Positions 26,740-38,815 of a DNA stretch of 64,000 nucleotides are shown here, in pieces. The DNA comes from Homalodisca vitripennis (taxonomy: Eukaryota; Arthropoda; Insecta; Hemiptera; Cicadellidae): positions 191,850,001 to 191,914,000 of the forward strand of contig NC_060207.1 in NCBI RefSeq assembly GCF_021130785.1, read 5' to 3'. A program made the translations under genes and the position numbers. Under the pieces are notes generated by a model that had not been told where the DNA came from, searched no databases, and was given only the letters and a program-made list of their open reading frames with translations. Position 1 is the stretch's first letter. The number at the start of each line of letters is the position of its first letter.

Positions 26740-29122
26740 CTGGGTGGTTTACTTTAGATTTCAAATAAAAAACCTACCTGTTATAGAACAGGTAATCCAA
26801 ACAAGACACTTGAATTTTTTGTTCATTTATCCAACAACCTGTTTCTGTGGTCTCAGGTAGTTAAACTAACCGACAATTTTAATTGATTTATTTCCCATAA
26901 CTCTTTTTAAAGTTACACTAAGAAAATTTTGTTTTATCCTATTAAATATAATATTGAATAAATGTACTCACAGTTTACTCAGCATAGACTCTTTTTTCTC
27001 GTAAATTTGTACACATCCGAATAAATTTCAACATATTAAGATGTTGCAATAGTTACCAATATTTTACATTATACAAGGTGTGTAAGATGTTGGGAAAGGC
27101 CACTTTTAAAACCTTAGCAAATAAAATTTATAAACATTGCACAATGTTATACACCTAACTTAACTACTTTTTTATGTAATAGTTATCACACGCCTATTTT
27201 AGGATGACGGTCCATGGGGATTACCATGGAAATCTTAAATGCAAGCCTGGGTCGATTGTATAGCATTTTAAATGTTCAATATTGATCGCATTTCAAAAGC
27301 CACTATATTGTTATGAACGTAATTTGTGGCGAAACGTTATAACAATAAAAGATTTAGAATATGATTTGAAGAATTGTACGCTATTGGGGTGGAAATAAAT
27401 CGTTTCTTTAAAATGAACGCATATGGGGCAATGCTTGTTAACAAGTGATGGTTATTGCATAAAAAAGTAAGTAAGACAGCCATATAACATTTTCCAATGT
27501 TATAGATTTTATCTGCCGCAGTAAAAAAAATATCAAGGTTTTTCCACAAATTCGCGGCCTGTATATTTATCATACAATGGTCATATTACATTTCATCAAG
27601 ACTTTTGTCATTTTGGTTTTACCTATACTTACGGAATAGAATAACTTCTCGAACTTATCGAAGTTCATTGCAATGAAGTAAGTGAAAGTTGTGAATGACT
27701 GGCAATTTAAATATAGCAAAGGACACTCGATACAGAGTTTTGCCCATTTTTGCTTCAACATGCATTATATATTTATTATACACACATAAAAACAAACCAC
27801 TAGTGTTTCACCTTAGTCCGAGGCAACGATCAATGTAAAACTTTTAGTTATGGTTCTTAGTTCTTACCTATTCAACTTTGATCAAAAATATTTCACTTTC
27901 CCAATACATTAGAATTCTTTAATTAAAAACTAACATATCGATTGCTATTAATCACAACTGTATCTGATGAAAATATCGAAGCAGCACATCGGCAAGTGGA
28001 AGTCCCGTTGCTAAGCAACCACGCTGTCTACTCTACTTAATCACACGTACTTGCATAACTCAACGGTAAACCTCATTACACTAACGTTAGATTTGAATAA
28101 ACTTGGTTTCTTATAAAATAGACCTCATCTCTTGCCCAAATCTACGTCCTAGCGATGAAGGCAAAGAAGATAAATTGATGCTGCACTATATTTTCTGATT
28201 AAGGATGTTTTGGCACTACAAAAAAAACAGGGAATTTTAGAAAATAAACAATATCTTTAGCGTAAATCCACCCGTTTTTCATTTCTCAGAATTAATTATT
28301 GAAAAGCTCATGCCTGGATCTATTAAATCCATTTTTTGAGGAGAATTGCATATAACCTTGATGGTCCGGATTTCTCAAACTTTACATTTCCTCTTTGTTT
28401 ACTTGTCTTCTATTGATAACACTGTTTTATAAATCTCAAATAATCTACTACTAGCCTTTCCTTCTAGCATTCTCTAACCCATTCCATTGCATGATCCATT
28501 CAATCTTTTAACCTTGTTAGATATATCTTTTTAGAGTATTTTAACATGTGAATTTTATAGAAATTTCTATTTTTCTATCATTAAAAACCAAAAGCCTTTG
28601 ATACCTTAGATTATTGATAGGAAAATTTTGTATGATATAAAATCATAGTCCTGTAATATAAGTTTCCTTAAGACAGTAAGACTCGAAAAATTGTGTGCAA
28701 TCGCTTCACAAGGAATTTATATGTATTTAAAGTAGGACAGTTTAGACCAATGTCTAATCATACCCAAGTAAAAACTGTTTAAGATGAAAATATGAAGTGT
28801 TACAGTATGTATGTTAAAGCCAAATTAATTAATCTAGTTGTATAATATCCAGTTACTATAAGTAATAGCTAGTGATTTTTGTCAAAGAGATTAAATAAGG
28901 TACCATTTATCATTTTATCCAGCCATTATAAATATTATCTGAAGTTGGTCAAAATAATTAATTATGCTTAAAATATTATTTTTTCCAACCTTTATGCTTA
29001 CTAATTAGGTTACAATCACCATTATAACATAACCTAACCTAATATAATATAACCGATCTAACTTACCCTTACATACGCTAAGCTAACATAACACGATTTT
29101 CATTACTTTAGCCAAACCGTGT
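26740..29122. other. AT-rich spacer with one X-box-like site
   Basis: Two minus frames (27337-27573, 27570-27761) resemble nothing known. A palindromic RFX-type site at 28007 is listed separately. Degenerate CCTAA-like runs (29029-29055) are too short and irregular to call telomeric. Confidence 0.4.
28007..28019. promoter_or_regulatory. X-box-like palindrome (RFX site)
   Basis: GTTGCTAAGCAAC is a perfect palindrome around a central A, matching the GTTRCC-N-GGYAAC form bound by RFX proteins except for T/A at the inner positions. RFX factors control ciliary genes in animal sensory neurons. No gene start is evident nearby. Confidence 0.35.
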
Positions 29123-29129
29123 TAGCTAT

Positions 29130-29165
<36 letters not shown>

Positions 29166-29186
29166 TGTATATATATATAATAGCTA
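29123..29186. repeat. (TA)n within a hairpin
   Basis: 'tagctattattatata' at 29123 and 'tatatataatagcta' ending at 29186 are near-perfect reverse complements flanking TA units, with a central 'actgta'. The arrangement resembles the 24.5-kb hairpin but has different arms. Confidence 0.75.
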
Positions 29187-29252
29187 ATTTGCGATTCAAT
29201 GTTTATTGAAATTTAATAAGGCTATTGCCATTATACAAATTTAATGGAAATA
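29187..29252 (+). mobile_element. SINE body fragment
   Basis: 'tttgcgattcaatgtttatt', 'gaaatttaataaggctattg' and 'ccattatacaaatttaat' match the bodies at 9035 and 10925. It has no head and abuts a TA run on its 5' side. Confidence 0.55.
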
Positions 29253-29362
29253 AAAGTCATTGGACAGGTATTTGGTCTTCCGATCATATGTTAGTTTTGT
29301 TATTTAAACGCATATGTGACAGATATGGCCAAATACAAAATAATTGAATCGTAAAATGCAAG

Positions 29363-29433
29363 GGCTCTGTGGTGTAATGGTAGCACATTCACCCGGCAAG
29401 TGAGAGATCCGGGTTCGAGTCCCGGCGGAGCAA
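29363..29433 (+). tRNA. tRNA-like sequence (SINE head), not a likely functional tRNA
   Basis: The sequence folds as a cloverleaf: acceptor GGCTCTG/CGGAGCA (first pair G-A mismatched), D stem GTGT/GCAC, anticodon stem TTCAC/GTGAG with loop CCGGCAA, and T stem CCGGG/CCCGG with loop TTCGAGT. The A box (TGGTGTAATGG) and B box (GGTTCGAGTCC) are well kept. The anticodon position reads GGC (alanine), but residue 33 is C instead of the near-universal T, and the acceptor lacks a good first pair. Together with shared downstream sequence at 9 kb, this argues for a SINE head. Confidence 0.6.
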
Positions 29434-29467
29434 GAACTTTTTGCAATCCAATGTTTATTGAAATGTT

Positions 29468-29521
<54 letters not shown>
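29363..29521 (+). mobile_element. tRNA-derived SINE copy with TA tail
   Basis: A tRNA-like head (29363-29433) is followed by 'agaactttttgcaatccaat' and 'gtttattgaaatg', then a (TA)n tail (about 29475-29521). The head-to-body junction is shared with the 9008 copy, which identifies a family rather than a lone tRNA gene. Transcription would be from internal pol III boxes. A T5 run at 29438-29442, directly after the head, would be expected to stop pol III, which is odd for a SINE. The minus-strand 88-codon frame here (APPGLEPGSLTCRV...) is the familiar false protein made by translating the complement of a tRNA-like repeat. Confidence 0.7.
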
Positions 29522-29522
<1 letters not shown>

Positions 29523-32021
29523 CGAGTAAATTTGGTCACTATGCATAGTAACCAGACATTACACATAGTGACTGATTAATCACAATGGCTGTCAATTGTA
29601 CATGAGTGCTACCTTCATTGAGTGGGTTGTCTTTTTTCAGTTACTTAAAAATAATTTGAGAAAATAACTGTATAAAATCCATATCTTTATCTTAATCCAT
29701 TTTTCTTTGGGCCGAATTATAAGATGTTTAATTAAATCTGCTTCAAATTCCTACCAATTTTCTTAAATTTATAAAAAAACATTAATAACATTATTTGATT
29801 TAGCTTGTTCCTGTCTTCATAAATGGTATTTTAAAAAGTTTCTGAAAATTATTTTAAATATAACAAAATATTCCGTCCCTGCATTGATTGCACTGTATTA
29901 AAAACTGAGTTTTTGAATATAGCTAATATGCTTAGGCAAAGTTCCATTGGTCTTCCGGATCACGTAAGTTCCAGTATTTTAAATCTACATTCAACAAACA
30001 ATCTCTGGCTTTTTTACCTTAGATTTTCTAAATTTCCATTTGGACCTTATGGTCTTTATGTCTCAACCCTCAACTACCTATCTCCAGAACACTACATACC
30101 TTATTTTAACAGTCCTATATATCTTAAAGTGAATTATTCTGGCTCTATCCCCATAACATGTCCTTTGACTGTATGTTTCTTTGCTTTCTTTGGTCCACCA
30201 ATACGCACGGCTTACTGAATATGCGTTGCCGTTTAGTATTGGTTCCCGCAGGTATTCCCTTCTCACAATATATTTTATTCTCTCACGCGTAATTCTTATG
30301 GGATGTTTTAACGAGTAAAAGCTGTTTATGAACTTAAGAAAATTATCAATGAAATGTGTTGAGAGCTTACTTAAAATGTAAATGACAAATATCTATCGAA
30401 TACAAAATTATAGACACTAAATTGTTGTAAATAATGTATGAATGTGAAACATAGTCTTCTAAGTATTATATCGTATACATGTCATATGAAAACATATACA
30501 GATAAGAGTTTAAACAATACTTTGATAATATCGTTCAGATTTGATTTTGGTGATTACAATTTTATGGTTTAAGATGTGGCAGATATTTTATCAATTTGTC
30601 TATCGTGGTTGCCATTCATGTAATTGAATAATTAGTAATATTATTTATAGTAATAACTTACTGTCATTTTCAATTGTAAATTATATGATTTCCTTTACTG
30701 TACAGCTAGTACAGTAGTACTGTGTACTTGATGTGCGATTGAGCAAGTATGCTGAACGTTAGGTTTGAAGAAAACAGGAACTGTAGAGTATGTCATCATT
30801 TGCCTTCCTTTTGAGGCAAAGTAACCATGATATAGAGAACTTCTTTTGCTGAATTCAAGACTAGCGGGAAAAATGTAAACTGGAGACATAAGTACTTACA
30901 GACAGTATTCTTCGAAGCAAGCCATCAAGAGCATTTTTATTTTCAGTGGGTTTTGGTACAATCTGAATACATTAAATATAACTTTCTCTTTGATGTCTGC
31001 TCTCTGCTGACTCTGGTGGCTGTATTGTGTTTTTCCACGTAGCTGTACGCCTTCATCTACCGATATAGCTAATTCGCATTATGTTATTTGAGAATAATTC
31101 TTTTTCTAAAAACTATAGCAACATCCTTTTTTTCTCAATAAAAAACATGTTTCTAAAACATTATGTTTACCGTTATGTTTTGAATTAATTGGTGCATGGT
31201 TTAGAAAGCAGTATTTTTTCTTTTCTTTTCTCACAAACAATTTATTGAGTAAAAATTCATTGATTACTTTCTATACTTCAATTGATAAAATCTGTGATAA
31301 TGATTATGTAAAACTAAATGACACAAGCCAATTAAAATTAATGCTTCTTTTGGATTTTTACCATTTCATTCACTTTATAAAACTTCTATTAAGGAGCACA
31401 AATGAAGGAGTGGGATACAAATAAGGAAGGAAATAAATCACCGTACTAGTACTTAAACTCGTGTTATTGTTAATTTACCACTCGCCTGATATAGATGTAT
31501 GTCATACTTCAGCTCGCATACTTACATACAAATTCATCTTCGATTGTTTGGTTAGTATGTTCACTTTCACGCATATCCAAAGTTTTTATTCAGAAAATAG
31601 TGCATTAAGGCGTGATTCATCTCTTTATTAAAATATCTCTTATTTAAGTAGTCATAACACTTTAGATATACTCGTACATACGTCTAAAATAATTAAATAC
31701 ACACACAAACACCCAAAAACTTTGTAAGGGTCCGGTTCTACTAAAGGACCCTAGGACAATAGTACATAGTACGAATTTTAAAATGAGGCATCCTTCACTG
31801 CAGGTCTTGCGTTATCAAAAATTCAGTCAATCCAAACACGCAGGACCCTCTTTAGAGAATTTTTAATAGCAATTTGCACGATAAGAAGGGGAAACACTAA
31901 CAAAGTACAAAATAACTGCCGAAAAGGATAGTTTTGGTGATTCCTCATAAAAATGTTTCTAAAAATTATTGCGCCCATCCTACAATAGATTTTGTAGTAC
32001 ATATAACATAATGTGGTGGAA
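29522..32021. other. AT-rich spacer, no supported gene
   Basis: A 101-codon plus frame at 29913-30218 and minus frames at 30078-30266 and 30695-30889 do not resemble known proteins. No repeat was identified. Confidence 0.4.
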
Positions 32022-32310
32022 AGGTTTAATCAATGTGAATATCGAGCTTAGCTCCAGTTCACTGTCATATAGTAGTGCGACTCAGTTTTGCATCTGATAA
32101 GACAGTAGGAAATATCTTTTAAACTATATTACACTATATTTTGTGATCTTGTCTCTCTGATGTCGAAACTATGTAAATAGTTCATCTTGATCTTCTTCGT
32201 CGCCGACGTTTTTTTATCTCTTCAGACGAAGATGACTCCAGATTCCAGGGGTTAATCTGTGACAGCGTTAGACTAAGAAGAAGGTGAACTGGAGCTTAAA
32301 GATGTACTGA
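32022..32310. mobile_element. Nonautonomous TIR element, best copy
   Basis: The left end, 'ggtttaatcaatgtgaatat' then 'cgagcttagctccagttcac' (32023-32063), is the inverted form of the right-end sequence 'ggtgaactgaagctaaactc' then 'gacatttacaatgattcaaa' best preserved at 16341-16385. The right end here (32284-32308: aaggtgaactggagcttaaa) is partly decayed. The interior (tctctgatgtcgaaac, cttcttcgtcgccgacg, ctcttcagacgaagatgact, gacagcgttaga) matches 20150-20300. At about 285 bp with no coding frame it fits a nonautonomous DNA transposon. Superfamily unknown. Confidence 0.6.
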
Positions 32311-32559
32311 CACGTTCAGATATATTGGATAAATATGAAGATTTGTAAAATGTTTGTTGTTTTAACAACCTTATTTTTTCTAGCGTTTGTGTTTTTAGAT
32401 GCTTTTGTTTTGTCTTTCAAGCATACGGGGAACAGAGTAAACTCATTCAAATCTTAGCAAGTGGCCAGGCAAAGATAAATAAACTATTTCATCAGTTTAT
32501 AGACAAGTAACTGAATAAACCCCGTGACCACTATTTCTCAAACACACCATTCAATGTTT
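32311..32559. other. Spacer, nothing recognised
   Basis: No feature could be supported. Confidence 0.45.
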
Positions 32560-33190
32560 TGAGTTAATTAAAACCATATAAAATGTGTGGAACAACAGGT
32601 GTGACGCGGCTGTCGGCTTACACTGGTTACACCGCGCTTATGGCTCCAGGAGCTCAACCACATAATGAATCTGGCTGCCTAAGCACCTGTCTAGTGCAAT
32701 TTAATCTGGGATGTATTCGGATAATATTTCCACTCAAGATTACTTTGTGACTAATTGAACCACTGCGCTGGCTGTGACGAGCCCTGCACTATCATACGGA
32801 ATATTTTGCGCTATTCGCCAGGTTAAGATTACAATTACGGCCGGTTTACGCGAGTTAAAACAGTCAAAGACGTGGCGGGAGCAGAGAACGACAGTTAGTT
32901 TACAATCGTTGCCATGACTACCACTTTTCCCACCCCCTCATTGGTTCGTTCTCCGGCTCCAGAGAGTAATATTTTAATCGATCGCACTCGCTCCACCCAG
33001 CGCTGAATCCCCTCGTTTGGCCACTCCCTTTGCTATAGAATTTTCACCCCTCCTTCTAAAGTGATTAGGTGCATTTCATTCCACTTTCCTCCCCTCGTCA
33101 GCCATTATGGAAGCGGTTTTGTTTGTGACTCTGTCCTCTGACCGGTGGCGCCCCTGTGTCAGATCGCGGAACTACTTGGACACTCTTTGG
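32560..33190. promoter_or_regulatory. GC-richer island, possible regulatory region
   Basis: The island stands out from its AT-rich flanks. It contains E-boxes CAGGTG (about 32598) and CACCTG (about 32684), 'aaccacata', 'taatctgggatg' (a bicoid/orthodenticle-like core), 'atcgatcgcactcgctccac' and C/T-rich tracts at 32920-33080. A plus frame at 33156-33341 starts inside it without support. The mixture suggests an enhancer or a TATA-less promoter rather than coding sequence. Confidence 0.35.
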
Positions 33191-34020
33191 CCTGGCCTCG
33201 ACAAAGCAGGAAGTCATATTGATTTTCTCCCATAACGAATCCACTATATGTAGGTCAGGTCAATCACTTTGTGTGCTAATATCGATGTTTAGGCCATGTC
33301 TTTGTTGTAACTTAGTTGTTGCTATAAATTTTATTTATTAAATTTTTTTTTAATTTGGCAAAGATAAAATTTGAAAATGTCACTTAAAATTAAGTCAAGG
33401 AGAACATAATCACAGTTTAATCCTGCTTATGTAATTGAAAAATTTCTCACGATGGTAATAAAAGTTTCAAATCTCATTGTTATACACTTTTTAGCTGTAC
33501 ATACTAAAAGTTCTACAGATGGAACTGGTTTTTAATCAAACAAACTTAAACATGCACAGCACATATAAAACGTTTCAATCATATAAGATAATATTTTTTA
33601 CTTGTTTTAATCTTTCTTATTTAACTTCAAGCAAGCTCAGAACATTAAATCGTAATACTTTTAGAGGGGGGTTATAATAAGTATTTTCAAAATTTGACAA
33701 AATTTAGTTAAACAAAATACTGAAATAACATTTCCAATTTTACAATAATTGCCTACCCTGGACCAAAATTTCTCAACAACATAAATAATTACGTATTTCA
33801 TCTGCATATTTTAAAAATATTTTTTTTAGTTGTAAAGTCAAGAGATATTTTTTTGAATTTTCAAATAAGCAAAGAGCTAATCCTGTAATCTGCTATTATT
33901 TCTCGCATCAATTTGTCTAAACTTATATCATGCAATAACATACAATACAATAACAAAATACTTAAACAAAGTAAGTAACATTTTAATTATGATATCATTT
34001 TTGCTTCTTAAAAAGCCAGA
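33191..34020. other. AT-rich spacer, nothing recognised
   Basis: No coding, repeat or signal structure was seen. Confidence 0.5.
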
Positions 34021-34078
34021 TTACTTACCTGGAATGGTTTGATGAACAGACAAATTTTAAGCAATTCTGTTACGAAAA
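34021..34078 (-). other. Candidate 42-bp microexon on the minus strand
   Basis: On the minus strand 'tttttcgtaacag' is followed by 42-43 bases that end CATTCCAG and then a perfect donor gtaagtaa (boundary about 34029). One frame across it is open (NCLKFVCSSNHS). The donor is as good as any in the window, but such a short exon is weak evidence alone. Confidence 0.2.
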
Positions 34079-34099
34079 ATTAAAGGTTTAATAAAATGG

Positions 34100-34170
34100 A
34101 TGGAGGCTGGTAATGTGGGGGAGTAAGCCCAGAACTACGGCGGGTGGCTGGCTCCATCCTTGTGTACAAG
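34100..34170. repeat. Short inverted repeat
   Basis: 'ggatggag' at the left and 'ctccatcc' at the right (near 34098-34158) bracket GC-richer sequence with 'gctgg' repeats, giving a possible short hairpin of unknown role. Confidence 0.4.
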
Positions 34171-35259
34171 TCGACAGCGAGGCGTTAGGTATGGGTATGA
34201 ATATGTATGTGTTTGTAGGACTAAGCTATGAGTTGTCTATGTAAATGCAGAGGTCTACACGAGTACACAGGTCGAATAATGACTACCAATTGTATGTCTG
34301 AAGCCAAGGATCCTTCTTCAGTTTATATCAACAATACACGTACATTATACTAAATCTACTACTCATTCTGTCTCGCATACATGATAATTTAGCTACTTAT
34401 GCGTTTTTTTTGGGTAATTAATACTGTCTCATATTTGTTGTTAGTTCAATGATGATATTATTTAACAACTTAACAAACATATCTTCATAGGATAAATTAA
34501 TTTATGTACATTTAAACATATTATGTACTTGATTCTCATTTCCAAACGCTTATCAAAAGTCCAAACAATCTGATAATAGGAAGTTTTATTCTTAGTACGT
34601 TTACAATGTGTTGAACGGTGCAATTAGACAATATTTGGTTGACTCTTCTTGTTTATTTTGTGAACCACTCAGTTGTTATGTACTCCACCACCTCAGCTTA
34701 GTGGTATTGAACTGAGATTTATAGAAGCAAGTGCCCTGATCACTCTACGTATCTGACCATGTAGGCAAAATGGGGTATCATGTAAAATGTAACTAGATAG
34801 GAAAATACGAGTTTAATTACAGATTATTCAACAGTAGTTATTCAAATGCCATTTCAATCTTGATATGAACCACATACTGGATTTGCACTCCTCTATCACA
34901 TAAAGATCGTATTAACAAATCTCATGTTCTGGATAAAACGATAACAGAACGGATAGTCTGATCTTACGATTGAAAATTTATCACCCCGAATACAAGAAAT
35001 ATATTATAAATATATAGTTATAAATTTAAAGATAAATTATGTAGTTGCATATCTCTTGTAATTTGAACGATAGCCTACTTAATTATCCTTTTAAAAATCA
35101 TGTAAATGACTAAAACATATGTGTCAGTGCAGAGCTGAGATCTTAGGGTTAAAAAGTTAGAAGGCAAAACAACAGGTGGAGCTTTTTGTGTTAACCGTAC
35201 TTTAAACACGTCTTTATCATCTACAAGATTATTTTACTCAATGGTGATTACTGCTACAG
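34171..35259. other. Spacer, nothing recognised
   Basis: Moderately AT-rich with no supported frame or repeat. Confidence 0.45.
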
Positions 35260-35326
35260 CCTTGTCACGGTCATCGCACTCGGGACATGTGAATCGCCAC
35301 GTCTTCAAGCATCAAACGAAGATTTG
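35260..35326 (+). CDS. Candidate internal exon, possible zinc-finger half
   Basis: A 67-bp GC-richer block lies between an acceptor-like 'attactgctacag' (ends 35259) and a consensus donor, ATTTG followed by gtaagtaa (boundary 35326). Two of three frames are open. Frame 3 reads LSRSSHSGHVNRHVFKHQTK, which has the R-H-x3-H ending and basic helix of a C2H2 zinc finger; the C-x2-C half would lie in the previous exon. Frame 2 reads LVTVIALGTCESPRLQ. In genes of the lola/tramtrack type, zinc fingers split across introns are known, but no such gene can be built here. Chance cannot be excluded. Confidence 0.4.
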
Positions 35327-38302
35327 GTAAGTAAATAATTACTGGCATAATACTATTAAGAATTGTTTTGTGAAAGGAACAAATATTACATCATTTTCCA
35401 TTTTTGCAGTTATTGATATTACATTTCTTAGCCTACTCTATAAGAAAAATAAAGTTTATTTAAGAGACTTACTTTATTTCTCATTTCTTAAAGAAACAAA
35501 TTGGTTATTAAAACGGTTACCACAGCTGACATTATATTATCAATGGCGATGTTGCCTATGAGTATAGTGAGGTGAGCCTGTGTTTTATGCCACAGTAAAC
35601 ATGTCAAACAATTTAATTTTTTATAACTTAGATAAGTTTGATAAGTTCGAGTAGTTTGACTGAGCGTTCCGATTTACTTAAAAAGTTATAATAGGTGTAT
35701 GTCTCTTAATTATTGTGCTGGAAGCATGAGCTAAGTTTCTAACGTGCAAAAGTTCTAAAAACATGTTTTATCACAACCACAGTTTCGTAAAATAGTATTC
35801 CTTTTACAAAATTTTACCTTACCCAGAAAAATCGTAGTAAACAAGATCTCAGATGAAAGTTATGTAAAATTAAACAAAATTAACTCCAACCAATAAAAAT
35901 AAGTATTTAATGAAATTAAAAGGCTGTACATAGTTTCAGCAATGTAAATATGATAAAGAATGAAAGTCATTTAATAATTTATTATGTTCCCTGGAAGTAT
36001 TTTAAAACTCTCTTTATTTGATTCGCTTGGAATCTATATTTAAAAGTTTTGATTAATTTATTGATACTTTACTTTCCTGTTCACATGGCATAATTTACGT
36101 CATATTTGTTTTTAATAATGAAACAATGTGGAAGTTTTTATATATATCAAACGCACTTACATTGCAATATTTATAATTATAAACCTTTTTAAAGTTGAAA
36201 ATTATTATCGCAACTCAGTTAACATATATAATAGTGTTATTGTAAGGCATTTCGGATTAATTGTGAATACTTTCCATAATCTATGATAAATTCCAATTAC
36301 TTGTAGAGCAGGAAATCTCTCGTAGTCCCTGTAATGATGATAGATTCCTCTTGAGGTGGCTGGAGAGTCAGAATCTCTTCGGAAGATTATAGTATAGAAA
36401 TATAGTACAGTACAAAAACATTCCTCATCTAATGGTGGAAAACAAAAGATGATGCAAATAAAAAAAGTTCTTTGATTACGCAATAACTGTTATTTAACTA
36501 TATCCCTACAACAATAAATAATAATAATATAGTATGCTACATTATGCTCATTTAAAAATAAAGTAATACCGTACAGTAAACGTAAAGTACTAAGACAGTT
36601 AATAAACCTATTGGTTTTAATTTTACAACGTATTATCCAATATCTAAGTTAATTACAATAATGGTGTCTTGTTTTCCCTTATTTAACCTTTCGTATATTC
36701 CATATAAAACTTGACTTTCTTTAATATTATTTATGTAATCTAGTTGGCGTTTCATACACAAAGGTGATTGAGTTTACAAAGAATACGGCTTCTGTAATTC
36801 ATTTTACATTGTTTCGATGTGGTGAATGAATGAGAAAAAATAGATTAGTATAGGTTTTTGTAATGAATGTTTTTGAATCAACATTAATATTTTACATTTA
36901 TGTCTAAATATATTCTATACAATACGAGAATTATAAAATTATAGGTTGTAATAAATAATAGGCATTATTACATAACTCTAATACCACGATTTACTGTGCT
37001 ATTATAATAATTAAAATAAGTAGGTATTACTTGATAAAAAGTGTTTTAAACAGGTACTTCTAATATTAATCTAAATTACCAAGACCTAATAGTATTGTTA
37101 TAGCTTTAGGCAATATTATAGGTTAATATAATATTAAAAAATTAATAATAAATTAAATTTATAAAAAATAAGTACGAATAAATAAATGGCCTTAACTATT
37201 CTATATGTTTCAAATGTTATATATTTATAGTTTTATACATTATAAAAATCAACATAGGAAAATGTTAACCCCTATTCAAAAAGCGGTGTTTGTTTCTTAA
37301 TCAAACTAACTCAATTTCCGGAAACAAATGTGAAGATTTTATTCTTCGCATACCAAATATTTTTCCTTTATTTATGATAATCTTATTAGCAACATTTTAT
37401 AATTTATCAATGTAAAATTAAATCAAAATTTAATTTATTTTAAAACATTGGCCCATACTATTTAGTATTTGAACGGAATGTAGTAATCATGTTCAAATAA
37501 TACAAATTTTACCTAAGGTTATAATAATATTGGAATAATAGGTGTCACGATAGACGATTTACAATATAATAACATACAATTGGCATGACATAATCTTCAC
37601 AACAAGTTTATCTTTCTTGACTGAATATGTTGAAAAGATTTTATATAAAACTACAAAATATAATCCTTTACTAAGAAATGTGTGACTGTGTGTTGTAGAT
37701 CTGTCTTGTATGTGTGGTTGAAATATGTGAAAAGAGGGTATTAGTGGTTAAATCCTTTATTTATTAAGTAAAACATTCTTGGATTAGTATAAAACTTTTT
37801 AGTTTTGAACAACTACTTATAAAAGTTCAGAAATTTCTGTAAGGAATAAATTACCAGACCAGACATAGAAGGGTCAATCAGAAAATACGAGAGAGAGAGA
37901 GAGAGTGAGGGAGAGAGGGTGAGTTAGGGAGTATATCTTTATCGGTCCAGTCACATGTGCACCCGCACGCTTTTCTCCGTTTTTCCGTCGCCGGCCGGCG
38001 CAGGACCATTCCGGACCTGCCTCAACATTCCGCATTCTTTCCCTTCACTTTTGCCGTGTTTTGCAAACACAGCTTGGTCTCGACCCACAGTGACAGGAAG
38101 GCTAAAGTATAGGTGCCACCGCCTCACACCTCACCTGCAACATTTCAAGTTTTATTTTAAACCACACATTTCACAAGATACTCGTGTTAAATTCTAAAGT
38201 TTTTCATCTTCTCATTTCAGTTCGTTTGTTTCCTGTTAATAATTAGTTCGTACAGATGCAATTAATAAGAATCAAATTATTTTGAAATCAATTACTCTTA
38301 AT
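35327..38302. other. Long AT-rich spacer
   Basis: No supported exons. Frames at 35370-35561, 36205-36483 and 37955-38197 resemble no known family. The last sits in a GC-richer patch (37940-38120) with 'gccggccggcgcagg' that may be a conserved element. A short GA-rich run is listed separately. Confidence 0.4.
37880..37922. repeat. Short (GA)n-rich tract
   Basis: GA units with interruptions (gagagagagagagagagtgag...). Imperfect and short. Confidence 0.85.
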
Positions 38303-38690
38303 TTATCGGCTGCGCGTTAGCAGAGACTATTAATCGACGGACTGGAAAATCTAAATTGTTTGTCCGTAAGCACGGTATCTCGTAAACGAACTGCGAGTTC
38401 CACTTTGGCTGAGCATTAGCGAACATTTTCACATGGCCTCAAGGGTAACAATGATTGCAACGATAAATCACAGAATAACTACATATGTAAACAAACTGAT
38501 TACAATCATGTGACATTTTAACGTGGGATATAGAAACATACCTAGCTAATTATACGTAAGATATCTCGAAAATATTTTATCTTTAGATTTTACATATTGC
38601 ATGAAAGTTCATTGTTATTTACAAAAGAATGAGTTCTATGTTGGTACATGTCCATCCATAGGATTTGGCTGAGCGTCAATGAATACTATG
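38303..38690 (-). repeat. Diverged two-unit copy of the 180-bp module
   Basis: On the minus strand the copy opens at about 38687 with 'attgacgctcagccaaatcc', runs through 'gaacattctt'-like and 'ttcgagatatcttacgt' parts, meets the start motif again at about 38424 (ttcgctaatgctcagccaaa), and ends near 38303 with 'tctgctaacgcgcagccgat'. The motif therefore sits at both ends and at the unit junction, as in the 19-kb array. The units are of unequal length and heavily diverged. Confidence 0.6.
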
Positions 38691-38815
38691 AGTCAATAGC
38701 CTGGCACAATTTCTTTTCTGTCAGCCAGGGACTTGTAAAACTATGTTTTATGCATAATTGCTGTCTATATGTCCTCAGGAAATCTCAAGAATAAAGTGAT
38801 CCATTGATTGGAAAT

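Noticed and set aside
29029..29056. Insect telomere repeat (CCTAA)n
   Set aside because: Only two or three degenerate units; far too short and irregular.
29363..29433. Functional alanine tRNA (GGC)
   Set aside because: Residue 33 is C, the first acceptor pair is mismatched, and the downstream sequence recurs with the head elsewhere, which indicates a SINE.
29300..29566. Protein with APPGLEPGSLTCRV-type sequence
   Set aside because: This is the antisense translation of a tRNA-like SINE head, a well-known false protein.
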